DNA of 64,000 nt from DATBLE01 sp963764565 (GTDB lineage Bacteria; Actinomycetota; Thermoleophilia; Gaiellales; Gaiellaceae): contig CAVXTD010000005.1 of assembly GCA_963764565.1 (NCBI GenBank), positions 51,985 through 115,984 of the forward strand. The letters are read 5' to 3'. Below the pieces are notes generated by a model that searched no databases, was not told the DNA's origin, and was given only the letters and a program-made list of their open reading frames with translations. Below, in pieces: positions 19,217-27,732 of this stretch; within the stretch, counting starts at the first letter, position 1, and every line of letters starts with the position of its first letter. The translations under genes and the position numbers were made by a program.

Positions 19217-20298
19217 GCACAGGCCGGATCGGTGGCGCCGGTGACGCACATCACCACCGTTGCCTGGGTGGTGCCGTTCGCCGACGTGCCCGGATCGCGC
19301 GCCGGGCCGGTGACCGACCACATCAGCGTCAGCCTGCCCGCGCCGCCCCGGAAGTAGCCGGTGTTCGCCTTCACGCCGACTGCGACGAACATCGTCGCCG
19401 CGGCTCCCGCAGGCAGTTCGCCGTACTTGCAGACGATCTGCTGCTGGTCGAACGTGCACGAACTCTTGTCGAGCGGTGCGTTCGGGACGACGAGGTTCTG
19501 CAGGATGATCGTCTGCCCGTCGCCGTTCGCGTTGACCAGAACGGTGCCGCCGAGACTCGACGACGGGCCGTTGTTCTTGACCGCGATCGTCCCCTGGAGC
19601 GTGACCGAGTCGCCGTTCTTCACGTCCTTCCTCACCTGCTGCGGCTTTGCCGGTGGAACCGCCTGGAGGTCGGAGCCGAAGCCGAGCGCGATGTCGGCGC
19701 CGATCGCGACGTAGCGGACATTGCCGCCCGAGGTGGCCGCCGGGTGCGTGCAGCGGTCGCCCTTCTTCAGCGCCGCGCGCTCGACGCGGATCGTCACCGT
19801 GTTCGCCCCGTACCGGAAGGCCTTGCGGGCGCGGTTGTCCAGTGCGACGGAGAGCCACGGCTGGTACTTCTTCGGGAAGTGCGCGAGGTCGTGGAGCCTG
19901 CCGATCTCGATCCCGTTGACCTGGATCATCGCGGACACGTACGGGCGGCCGCCGTAGTACTGGTTGCCCGGCCCGTACATCAGGTTGACGGTGCCGTCGA
20001 GCGGGACGCCCGGGACCAGGATCGTCTTCGAGAAGACGACGCGTTGCGCGGCCGTTCCGCATGCCGGCGACCAGATCCACTGCCGCTTCGTCTTCGGCCA
20101 CGACGTGGTCGCGGCCAGGTTCAGGTTGGCTGCGTCAACGGCGCGCCCTCCGCCCCAGTTCGCGTCGGTACTCAGGAGAAGCCGCTGGTTCGGGTAGTCG
20201 AAGTAAGGCAGCGACTTCCAGTCGATCCGGGCAGCTGCCGCGCCCCCGATCGAGGAGAGCGCGATCGTGCCGAGGAGGAGCACGAGAGTCTGCCGCAT
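19213..20298 (-). CDS. Secreted protein with DUF11-like C-terminal domain, family B (paralogue 2)
   Basis: 361 residues with signal peptide MRQTLVLLLGTIALSSIGGAAAA. It matches paralogue 1 end to end (IDWKSLPYFDYPNQRL, RQWIWSPACGTAAQRVVFSK, NGIEIGRLHDLAHFPKKY, GDRCTHPAATSGGNVRYVAIGAD, NTGYFRGGAGRLTLMW). The identical C-terminal TGATDPACA is kept. The DUF11-like half has KNNGPSSSLGGTV and a Cys pair (SSCTFDQQQIVCKYGEL). It lies head to head with the gene at 20388 and tail to tail with 18194-19216. The pair 17009/19213 most likely arose by local duplication. Confidence 0.8.
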   Translation of the reverse strand: MRQTLVLLLGTIALSSIGGAAAARIDWKSLPYFDYPNQRLLLSTDANWGGGRAVDAANLNLAATTSWPKTKRQWIWSPACGTAAQRVVFSKTILVPGVPLDGTVNLMYGPGNQYYGGRPYVSAMIQVNGIEIGRLHDLAHFPKKYQPWLSVALDNRARKAFRYGANTVTIRVERAALKKGDRCTHPAATSGGNVRYVAIGADIALGFGSDLQAVPPAKPQQVRKDVKNGDSVTLQGTIAVKNNGPSSSLGGTVLVNANGDGQTIILQNLVVPNAPLDKSSCTFDQQQIVCKYGELPAGAAATMFVAVGVKANTGYFRGGAGRLTLMWSVTGPARDPGTSANGTTQATVVMCVTGATDPACA

Positions 20299-20387
20299 CG
20301 GGGGATCCTAGAGCAGCGTGCCGTTTGTCACAACCCGGGCGGCGCGCGCGGACCTTCTGGCCGGGCTGCCGGATATCGTTTCGCATC

Positions 20388-21355
20388 ATGACGAGCAAGC
20401 CGGCACGACGAGTCGGGGCCGCGGCTGCCGGTGCGGTGCTCGCGACCGCGTTGCTCGGAAGCGCGCAGGCGCGGCCCTTCGACACCGATTCGATCGTTGG
20501 ATACGGACACTACGGCGGCGGCGTCGGGCGAAGCCGGCTCAGCTGTCGCAATACAGATTCACGTTCTCCGCCTACGGCAACCCGCAGCGCCCGTTTCCGG
20601 GCTACGTCGGGCCGTTCCAGCTCGGCCCGGTCCGGATCTCCGGCTCGGGAACGGTCACGAAGACGACCGGGACGGGAACGGCGAGGATCACGGCCAACCT
20701 GCGCGCGGGCACGCACCGGAATCCTCGTGCGACCCTCCAGATCGTCCGTCTGCTGAGTGCCAGGACCCTCGGCGGCGGCGGAACGGAGCTGCGGATCCAG
20801 GTTCGCATCAAGAGCCACAACTACCCCGACATGTGTCCGGCCGGGACGCTTGGTGTCCTCCGCCTCGCCGACGACAACCGGCAGCTCAAGAACGGCCAGG
20901 CCGCGGACGGAGTCGCAACCTCGTTCCCCAGCCCGAGCAGAAAGGCTCCGGACGGAGGACTCGCCTGCCGCACCCACGTCCACGGGTTCAACAACACCGA
21001 CGTCACCTGGAACGACCCGCCGCGCGGCGGCTACCCGGGCGGCGGCAACTGGGCGCGTGTGAACATCGGCGCCGGCTCAACCGGCACCGCAGGAGGCTCG
21101 GGTTCAGGTTCCCGCAAGGGGCCGCAGACGGTGAAGCAGGCGCTGGCCGTGATCAAGGCGATCGTCACGAAGAACATCTCGGCCTGCGGGATCAGGAGCT
21201 GGCGGATCTCGGTCAACGGCATGCCGGGGAAGTGGAAGGCTGTCGCCACACTGGCGCTCCCAAGCGGCACGGGGACGGCAACGTGGAACATCGTCGGCCC
21301 GAAGGTTGCGCCTTCGAATCAGCTCGCGGCGGAGGTCGAGGCGGGCTGCCCGTAG
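20388..21355 (+). CDS. Secreted beta-rich protein, family A (one-base deletion)
   Basis: ATG 20388 gives a signal peptide (MTSKPARRVGAAAAGAVLATALLGSAQA). One base is missing near 20531. Adding an A gives VGRKPAQLSQYRFTFSAYGN and the frame continues to 21355, about 323 residues. The shared family A blocks are YRFTFSAYGN, LRIQVRIKSHNYPDMCPAGTLGVLRLADD and GGYPGGGNWARVNI. A C-terminal extension (GSGSGSRKGPQTVKQALAVIKAIVTKNISACG) is absent from the 13192 protein; it ends with a Cys pair and a Trp-rich strand. Extracytoplasmic, function unknown. Confidence 0.75.
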
Positions 21356-21445
21356 CTTGGACATCGCCGACTCGCATGTGCTGAGAAGACGGCCCCGCGC
21401 CGGGTTGCGAGAAACGCTCCATGCGGTGGGGGTGCCCTGGGTGCG

Positions 21446-21793
21446 ATGGCGCCGGCTTCCACGACGAGGTTCACGTACACGAGGTTCGCGCGCCACGGAG
21501 CTTCGGTGACGGGAACTGCGGTGGTGACGCTCCTGCTGCGGAAGCAGAGCGGCTCGGGCGCGGATCGAGGGATCCTTGCCGCTCACGTACAAGATCGTCT
21601 CGGCCGCGGATGGTAACGCGCGACAAGGCTGCGCGCGAGTCGCGAGTTCGGCGCGCCGGCTGGTCAAGCCGAACGTGACGGCGGATGCGAGAAGAGCGGC
21701 TCGTTCCTGGTCGGCAAGCTCGACGATTCCCTCGGCTTCAACGCCTGCGGGGTGAGCGTGTTCATCCGGCGCGCGACGGTCTCGATCACGTGA
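21446..21793 (+). pseudogene. Remnant of a further small secreted-type protein
   Basis: Fragments in successive frames read STTRFTYTRFARHGASVTGTAVVTLLLRKQSG, then GSLPLTYKIVSAADGNARQGCARVA, and end CEKSGSFLVGKLDDSLGFNACGVSVFIRRATVSIT before TGA at 21791-21793. The paired cysteines and strand-rich ending fit the secreted proteins upstream. The N-terminus and any signal peptide cannot be placed. Whether decay or read error, the frame is broken at least twice in 350 bp. Confidence 0.4.
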
Positions 21794-21820
21794 CCGAAGG
21801 CTGACGTCCCGAGGCGCTGC

Positions 21821-22989
21821 ATGCGGAAATTGCTCACCGCCGCTCTCGCAGCGATCGCCGCGACACTGCTGGCCTTCGCTTCAGCCTCCCGCCGGCCTAC
21901 CGGGTGGTGGTCCACCTGCGCCGGCGACGCTCGCGTCCGTCCGGGGTTGCGGTCATCGCCGTCGCCCAGGACGCGCGCTCGGTCGCGTGGCTGGCGGTAG
22001 ACGCATCGGGGTGCCGGGTCCGCGTGCGCCCGCTCGCCGGTGGCGCGGAACGTGACATCAGGTACGCGCGCGGCTGCCTGCCGGCGGAGCGCGACCTTGC
22101 GCTTGCCGGCGGTCGCGCCGCCTGGGGCGGTGACGAGGAGGTCAGTTGCAGCGAGACCTACGCCGCCCTCTACGCAACAGACGGAGCGCGCGCTCGCGTC
22201 GTGCAGGAGATACCGGGAGATTATGGCTACGGCGAGTGGTACCGTGGACTGCGAGCAGACGGCGTTGTCGGTTGCTGCTCCTCAGGGTGCTGACCGACGA
22301 GCCCGGCGTTCGCCGTCCTTCGCGGTGGAGCAGAGGTGGCGCGTGCGCTGATGGCGGCTCGCCGACATCAGGTCGCTGGCATCGCGGGCGCTGGGCCGGT
22401 GGACGTTGAGGGGCTACCCGCCCGCGGCGCTGCTCGACGCAAGCTGAGTAACTCACGCCCAAGGCCGAGCATGGCCTGGAGGCGGCGACCGAAAATTAAG
22501 GGGGGGGGGGGGGGGGGGGGGAAAAAAGGCGGCGGCAGGGTGGAGATCCGAGATACGAAGACGACGCGCCTGGTCACGTCCTTCCGGCCGCGTGGGCTCG
22601 TGCGGGCGATCGCGCTCTCGGTAACGCGCGCGGCGGTGCTCGTCGAGACGAAGTCGGAGCTCCGGATCGAATGGTACGACGCCGACTCGGGCGCCCGCCT
22701 CGGTGCGTTCGCCGTCCCATCGTCGACCGCCCACCGAATCTCGACCGACGGCCGCTTCGCCGCCTTCGCGGCCGGCAAGACGCTGCGCGTGCTCGACCTC
22801 GCAACGGGGAGGCAGCTGAAGGTCGCCCGCCCAGCCGAGCATGGCCGGTCGGGCTTTCTAACCGGGACCGGGAGGCTCGTCTGGGGCGAAAACGGGGGGC
22901 TCGCGCGGCCGGATCAGAACGGCTGCCGCCGCGGGCTGAGCCCCCAAGGCGCGCGAGCACCCGGAACTCGAGTGCAGCCGCGGGTGTAG
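21821..22989 (+). pseudogene. Secreted beta-propeller-like protein, frameshifted, containing a poly-G tract
   Basis: MRKLLTAALAAIAATLLAFA gives a signal-like start. The following pieces carry propeller-like repeats: GVAVIAVAQDARSVAWLAVDASG, CRVRVRPLAGGAERDI, RAAWGGDEEVSCSETYAALYATDG. After the G22 tract come VEIRDTKTTRLVTSFRPRG, LVETKSELRIEWYDADSG, GRFAAFAAGKTLRVLDLATGRQLKVA. These repeat the pattern 'x-x-D-x-x-(T/S)G-x-x' seen in WD40/TolB-like blades. The stretch 22270-22530 is unreadable in any one frame. It lies just before an ECF sigma factor gene, an arrangement that suggests a regulated envelope function. Confidence 0.5.
22500..22527. repeat. Homopolymer G22 followed by A6
   Basis: Twenty-two consecutive G (22500-22521), then six A (22522-22527), occur inside an otherwise protein-like region whose frame is lost on both sides. 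A tract like this is unusual in coding DNA and is a common base-calling or gap-filling artefact. Confidence 0.8.
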
Positions 22990-23000
22990 AGAGGGCAGTG

Positions 23001-23556
23001 GTGGGCCGGCCACGTCGACGAGATCGACCTCGTCGCCCGCGCGAGGCGGGGCGACGCCGACGCCTACGAGGAGCTCGTGCGCGCATACCAGGGGATTGCG
23101 TTGCGAACCGCCTACCTCGTCTCCGGCAATGCCGCGGACGCCGAGGAGGCGGCCCAGGACGCGTTCGTCAAGGCGTACCGGGCGTTGTGGCGTTTCAGGG
23201 CAGGCGCGCCGTTCAAGCCCTGGCTGCTCCGGATCGTCGCCAACGAGGCGCGCAACCGGCGCCGCTCGGCCGGCCGGCGGGCGGCACTCGCGCTGCGGGC
23301 GGCACAGGAGCCTCCCGGGGAGGCGGCCCCCTCCCCGGAGGCGGCTCAGGTCGCGACCGAGCGCCGGGAGGAGCTGGCCGCCGCGCTTGGCCGGCTCGAG
23401 GAGCGCGACCGTGAGGCGCTCGCCTGCCGCTACCTCCTCGACCTCTCCGAGGCTGAAACGGCGGCCGCTCTCGGGGTGCGGCCGGGGACGGTCAAGTCGC
23501 GGCTGTCCCGGGCACTCGAACGTCTGCGGATCGAGCTGGAGGAGGAGGAGGCATGA
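23001..23556 (+). CDS. ECF-type RNA polymerase sigma factor
   Basis: Region 2 is GDADAYEELVRAYQGIALRTAYL, AEEAAQDAFVKAYRALWRF, PWLLRIVANEARNRRRS. Region 4 is LEERDREALACRYLLDLSEAETAAALGVRPGTVKSRLSRALERLR, with its helix-turn-helix. No start codon exists in the clean frame before GTG 23077, which would cut region 2. GTG 23001, with one extra base in the leader, gives the expected N-terminus (VGRP..VDEIDLVARARRGD). Its stop overlaps the next ATG, so the partner protein is co-translated. It would redirect RNA polymerase in response to an envelope or other signal. Confidence 0.85.
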
Positions 23557-24240
23557 CCGAGCACGAGCTCCGCGCTCTGGCAGCCTTCTTGGAGTTCCCT
23601 CCCGAGCGCGACCTCGCGCCGGCCGTCCGCGCACGGCTGACGCCGCGGCCACGCCGCCGCCGCGCGCTCGTCGCAGCATTCGTCGCGCTGGCGCTCGCCG
23701 TTGCGGTCGCCTTCGCCGTCCCGCCGGCGCGTTCGGCAATCCTGCGCTTCCTGCATCTGCGCGGTGTTCGGATCGAGCTGGTCGACCGGCTCCCCGAGGT
23801 ACGCACCGCCGGGGCGCTCGACCTCGGCAGTCCCGATAGCGCTGTCCGACGCCGAGCGGACCGCCGGCTTCCGGCCGCTGACTTCGCCGCTCCTCGGCCG
23901 GCCCGACCGGGTGACCTGGGACGGAGCGATGGTCTGGTTTGCCTACGGAGACGTGAAGATCCTCGTCTCGCAGTTTCGCGGGATCGAGCGGGTCGATCTG
24001 GTCAAGAAGCTCGTCGAGCGGCAGACGAGGATCACTCCGGTGTCGATCGGCGGTCGGGCCGGGTTCTTCATGTCGGGCGCGACCCACTTTCTCTACATCG
24101 CCCCGACGAACGTCGTCCGGGAGGAACGGGTCCGCCTCGCCCGTAACGTGCTGCTCTGGCAACAAGGTCCCCTGACGCTTCGGCTCGAGGGGGAGATCAC
24201 GCTGCCGGAGGCGCTGCGCATCGCCCGTTCGTTCCGGTGA
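23553..24240 (+). CDS. Membrane-anchored protein coupled to the ECF sigma factor, probable anti-sigma or sensor
   Basis: The ATG overlaps the sigma-factor TGA. A short cytoplasmic part (MTEHELRALAAFLEFPPERDL, then an Arg cluster) is followed by one transmembrane helix (ALVAAFVALALAVAVAFAVPPA). An extracytoplasmic domain of about 160 residues contains VRIELVDRLPEV, TWDGAMVWFAYGDVKILVSQF and GGRAGFFMSGATHFLYIAP. One surplus base near 23831 splits the frame. Removing it gives DLGIPIALSDAERTAGFRPL. Size, topology and coupling are those of an anti-sigma partner, but no zinc-binding anti-sigma motif is visible. Confidence 0.7.
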
Positions 24241-24284
24241 GGGGAACCGCGGCCTAGCATTGGGCCGGGCGCCGACGCCAAAGA

Positions 24285-24308
24285 ACAGGGCGGCTGTTGC
24301 CGCCCTGT
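24285..24308 (+). promoter_or_regulatory. Perfect 10-bp hairpin
   Basis: ACAGGGCGGC, loop TGTT, GCCGCCCTGT. It is the first of three hairpins between the sigma-factor operon and the small gene at 24460. No U tract follows, so it is a structured leader or processing site rather than a simple terminator. Confidence 0.6.
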
Positions 24309-24324
24309 CCCGGTCGAACGTTGC

Positions 24325-24351
24325 GCCCCGGCCTCGGCCGGGGCCTCTTTT
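24325..24351 (+). terminator. Rho-independent terminator
   Basis: GCCCCGGCC, loop TC, GGCCGGGGC, followed directly by CTCTTTT. A nine-pair GC stem with a T-rich tail ends transcription of the sigma-factor operon, or acts as an attenuator for the small gene 108 bp downstream. Confidence 0.7.
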
Positions 24352-24459
24352 CTCCGAACCTAGGTCGAGCAAGCGATCCGGGAATCCCCCCGAAGGGGGA
24401 GATCCGATTTGCCCGCGTCGCCGAACATCCGATGTACAGCGGCGACGAAAGGGACGACG

Positions 24460-24664
24460 ATGTCTGCGGCAGAACTGGACCTCCACGTTGAGAGCGAGAG
24501 CGAGCGCATCGAGCGCTGGCGCGCGGAGGAATTGGAGCGCGCCGGCTACGACGGCGGACGATGCGGCCGAGCTCGCGCGCCGCTCCGACGTCGATCTCCA
24601 CCTCGCCGTCGCGCTCCTCGAGCGCGGCTGCCCCTCGGTGACGGCGCTCCGCATACTCCTCTAG
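24460..24664 (+). CDS. Small acidic protein (about 67 aa), frame-repaired
   Basis: From ATG 24460 it reads MSAAELDLHVESESERIERW, then RAEELERAGYD. After removing one surplus base near 24554 it continues as ADDAAELARRSDVDLHLAVALLERGCPSVTALRILL to TAG 24664. Entirely helical and charged with a hydrophobic C-terminal helix, it suits a small adaptor or DNA-associated factor. It is set off on both sides by strong hairpins, so it has its own transcript. Family unknown. Confidence 0.6.
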
Positions 24665-24667
24665 ACG

Positions 24668-24696
24668 GCGCGGGGGAACCCAGGGTTCCCCCGCGC
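24668..24696 (+). terminator. Strong hairpin after the small acidic-protein gene
   Basis: A perfect 13-bp stem (GCGCGGGGGAACC / GGTTCCCCCGCGC) with a CAG loop begins 4 bp after the stop codon. There is no T tract, but its strength and position fit a transcript 3' end. Confidence 0.65.
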
Positions 24697-24846
24697 GCCC
24701 CCTCCTTCGCTCGCTCGCTGCGCTCGCATCGCTGCTGCGCGATGCGGTCGTGGGCCGCGCCCGCCGTGTCGGTCGCGGCGGCGGAGGTCGACGATCCGGT
24801 CTCCCGTGCAGGCATCGCGCCGGCACCGGCAGAATCCTCTTTGCCC

Positions 24847-25735
24847 GTGCTGTTCCTCGCCTCGATCCCGTCGCCCTCGAAGGGCGTCATCGACATCGGC
24901 CCCCTGCACATCCACATGTACGGGCTGATGCTGCTGCTCGCGATCGGCGCGTGCGTGTGGCTGACAGGGAAGCGCTGGGTGCGGCTCGGCGGCGACTGGG
25001 ACCTCGTGCTCCGCGTCGCCGTCTGGGGTGTCGCGTTCGGGATCGTCGGCGCGCGGGCGTATCACGACCTGACGAGCTGGAACGAGGTGCCGGACCCGTG
25101 GTGGGGGCCGTTTGCCGTCTGGCAGGGCGGGCTCGGCGTCTGGGGCGGGATCTTCCTGGGCTGCGTCGCCGGCGCCGTCGTGATCCGCCGCGCCGGCCAG
25201 AGCGTCAGGCTCTTCATGGACGCGGTCGCGCCCGGATCTGCTCGTCGCCCAGGGGATCGGCCGCTGGGGCAACTGGTTCAACCAGGAGCTGTACGGCAAG
25301 CCGACCGACCTGCCCTGGGGACTGAAGATCGACCCGCAGCACCGCCCGGCGCAGTACGCCGCCTCGGACACGTTCCATCCGACCTTCCTCTACGAGTTCA
25401 TCTACGACCTGGCGCTCGCCGGCGTCCTGATCTGGATCGGGAGCCGGTTCAAGATCAAGCCGCCCGGGCTCTTCGCCCTCTACGTCGCCGTCTACACCTT
25501 CGGCCGGACCTTCGAGGAGTTGCTGCGTGTCGACCCGTCGAAGCACTTCCTCGGCGAGCGGCTCAACTTCTGGGTGTCGCTCGTCATCTGCGTCGGCTCG
25601 GCCCTGTTCTTCGTCTGGTGGCAGTTCTTCCGCCGCGGCGGCGTCGACCGGCCGGCGGTCCCGCGCAAGAAGCGGGAAATTCCCCGAGGCCCGGCGATGG
25701 CGATTCCGAAGGGCCGCGTCCGCCCACGTCGCTAG
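24847..25735 (+). CDS. lgt: Prolipoprotein diacylglyceryl transferase (one-base insertion)
   Basis: The start is GTG 24847 or TTG 24841. Multi-pass membrane enzyme: VIDIGPLHIHMYGLMLLLAIG, GARAYHDLTSW, AVWQGGLGVWGGIFLG. After removing one base near 25233 the Lgt signature appears (GLLVAQGIGRWGNWFNQELYG), followed by HPTFLYEFIYDL and GRTFEELLRVD. About 295 residues with a basic C-terminal tail. It transfers diacylglycerol to the lipobox cysteine of prelipoproteins. A client is visible here, the lipobox protein at 38646. Start of the lgt-scpA-scpB-rluB run. Confidence 0.9.
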
Positions 25736-25744
25736 CCTCCGCGC

Positions 25745-26518
25745 GTGGAAGTACGCGAGCTCGATCTCGACCTCGACGCCTTCGAGGGGCCATTCGACCT
25801 GTTGCTGACCCTCGTCCTGCGCGAGGAGCTGGAGCCGGCCGACGTCGACGTCGCCGATGTCGTCGTCACCTTCGTCGAGCGCCTCGCCGAGCTCCAGCAG
25901 GTCGACCTCGACGCCTGCGGCGAGTTCCTCGTTCTCGTCGGGGCGCTGCTCGAGCTGAAGGCAAGAGAGCTGTTCGGCGAAGAGCAGGTCGATCTCGGCG
26001 ACCTCGATCCGGAGGAGGCGGCCGAGGAGCTTGCCCGCCGGCTCGAGGAGTACAGGCGGATGAAGGAGGCGGCCGGATGGCTCTCCCAGCGGCTCGAGGC
26101 CGAGCGCGACCGTTACTTCCGCGTCGGTCCTGCGCCGCTTGCGCCGCAGTCCGAGCGGCGCATCGCTCCCCAGGAGCCGGCCGCGCTCGCCGCCGCGCTG
26201 CGGACGCTCGCGACCGAGCCGCCGGACGTGTCCCTCGCCCACATGGGACTTCGCTTCCCGCCGGTCGCGCAATTCCTGGAGCGCTTCCGAGCGCTCCTGC
26301 GCCGGCGGCGGCGGTTCGACTTCGAGCAGGAGGTCGCGGGCCTGTCGCGCATCGAGCAGGCGGTCGCGTTCCTCGCGCTGCTCGAGCTGCGAAAGGGAGG
26401 CGAGATCCGCATCGAGCAGGCCGCGCCATTCGCCCCGATTCGAATCACCCGTCCGGAGGAAGGAATCGTCCAGTCCACCGAGGAAGGAGACAGTTCGTGG
26501 AACGTCCGCTCCGCCTGA
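25745..26518 (+). CDS. scpA: Segregation and condensation protein A
   Basis: 257 residues from GTG 25745. The kleisin N-terminal motif LDAFEGPFDLLLTLVLREEL is followed by VDVADVVVTFVERLAEL, LLELKARELFGEEQVDL and the winged-helix C-terminal part (LSRIEQAVAFLALLELRKGGEIRIEQAAPFAPIRI). It bridges SMC heads with ScpB during chromosome condensation. scpB starts inside its 3' end (overlap 22 bp), as usual for the pair. Confidence 0.93.
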   Translation: MEVRELDLDLDAFEGPFDLLLTLVLREELEPADVDVADVVVTFVERLAELQQVDLDACGEFLVLVGALLELKARELFGEEQVDLGDLDPEEAAEELARRLEEYRRMKEAAGWLSQRLEAERDRYFRVGPAPLAPQSERRIAPQEPAALAAALRTLATEPPDVSLAHMGLRFPPVAQFLERFRALLRRRRRFDFEQEVAGLSRIEQAVAFLALLELRKGGEIRIEQAAPFAPIRITRPEEGIVQSTEEGDSSWNVRSA

Positions 26519-27092
26519 TCACAACCACTCGGGTCGACGAGCTCGCGCAGACGCTGGAGGCGCTGCTCGTGGTCGCGTCGCAGCCTCTTCGGTGGACGAG
26601 CTCGCGGAGGCCGCGGACGACGACCCCTCGCGGGTCGAGGAGGCGATCGAGCTGCTCGGCGGCCACTACTCGGAGGGACGCAGCGGCATCGTGCTCGAGC
26701 ACGTGGCCGGGGGCTACGCCTTCCGGGCGTCACGCGCTGCCGCCGAGGCCTGCGCGCGCTTGTTCGAGCGGCCGGTGGAGCGCGGGCTCTCGCAGGCTGC
26801 GCTCGAGACGCTCGCCGTGATCGCGTACCTCGGCCCCTGCACACGTCCCGACGTCGCCCGCGCGAGAGGCGTCGCCGCCGACTCGGTCGTCGCTGGCCTG
26901 CTGGAACGGGGACTGATCGCCGAGTCCGGCCGCGACGAGGGCGGAGCCGTGCGCTACCGGACGACGCCGCTGTTCGAGCGCGTCTTCGGCCTCGAGAGCC
27001 TCTCTGAGCTCCCCCGTCTGGACGACCTCGGTGGCACCGCCGACGAGATCCGCGGCCGGCTCGAGGCGATCGCGGAACGCCGCCCGGCCTGA
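26497..27092 (+). CDS. scpB: Segregation and condensation protein B (one-base deletion)
   Basis: GTG 26497 follows GGAAGGAGA. It reads AQTLEALLVVASQPL; restoring one base near 26588 gives SVDELAEAADDDPSRVEEAIELLGGHY. The second winged helix follows (GLSQAALETLAVIAYLGPCTRPDVARARGV, LLERGLIAESGRDEG, YRTTPLFERVFGLESLSELP). About 198 residues. Dimeric ScpB regulates SMC-ScpA. Nothing unusual apart from the frame slip. Confidence 0.9.
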
Positions 27093-27199
27093 CGCTCGTC
27101 GCCGGCCTTCGGCCCGCGTAGCTGCTGTCGCATGGGCGGGAACGGCCGGTTCCCCATGAACCCCCCTCCCAACCGCTCGCCCCCGCGAGTCTCACCGAC

Positions 27200-27618
27200 C
27201 CCGACTTGGCCGGCCGCATCTTGTTGACGAGCGTGTCGAGCTTCGACTCGAGCTTCGCGAGCCTCGCCTTGGCGTCGTCGGCTGAGAGCCTGCCCGCGGC
27301 GACGGCCTTGTCGAGACGGGCCTTGGCAACCGAAAGGATCGCCTGCTTGAGCCCGTCGACGGACTTGCTTTGGTCGCCCGCGATCTGCGCCAGCGACTTG
27401 CCTGCCCGAAGCTCCGCTCTGAGGGCCTTCGGCGTCAGGCCGACGTAGGCGGCCGCGGCCTTCAGCACGCCGCGGGCCCCGTGATGCCGAATCCCGTGCT
27501 TCGCGCCGGGAGTCCCCTTCCCCGGCCCCTCGGCCAGGGCCCCGGTCGCGCCTGCGCCGGCGGCGACGGTCGCCGTTGCCGTCAGGATTGCGACCCCCCG
27601 TTTTACGCGTGCCTGCAT
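27200..27618 (-). CDS. Secreted helical protein of unknown function, 3' end uncertain
   Basis: ATG 27618 gives a signal peptide (MQARVKRGVAILTATATVAAGAGATGALA). Then come KHGIRHHGARGVLKAAAAYVGLTPKALRAELRAG, QSKSVDGLKQAILSVAKARLD and SADDAKARLAKLESKLDTLVNKM. The mature region is a helical bundle rich in Ala, Lys and Leu. The frame stays open far beyond (through the scpB antisense), so the real stop is hidden by an indel around 27180-27220. I end it where coding character is lost. The GLTPKALRAELRAGKSLAQIA segment resembles helix-rich domains recurring in actinobacterial secreted proteins. Confidence 0.6.
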
Positions 27619-27732
27619 GCTGCTCCCTTCCTCGGTCGGGTAGCGTCGTATCAAAGCCGGCGGAGGTGAGAGAAGCCTGAGAAGGCTGTTAGCGTCGTGT
27701 AAGAGCCGCCCGGGGCCGCGAGGGACGGACCG

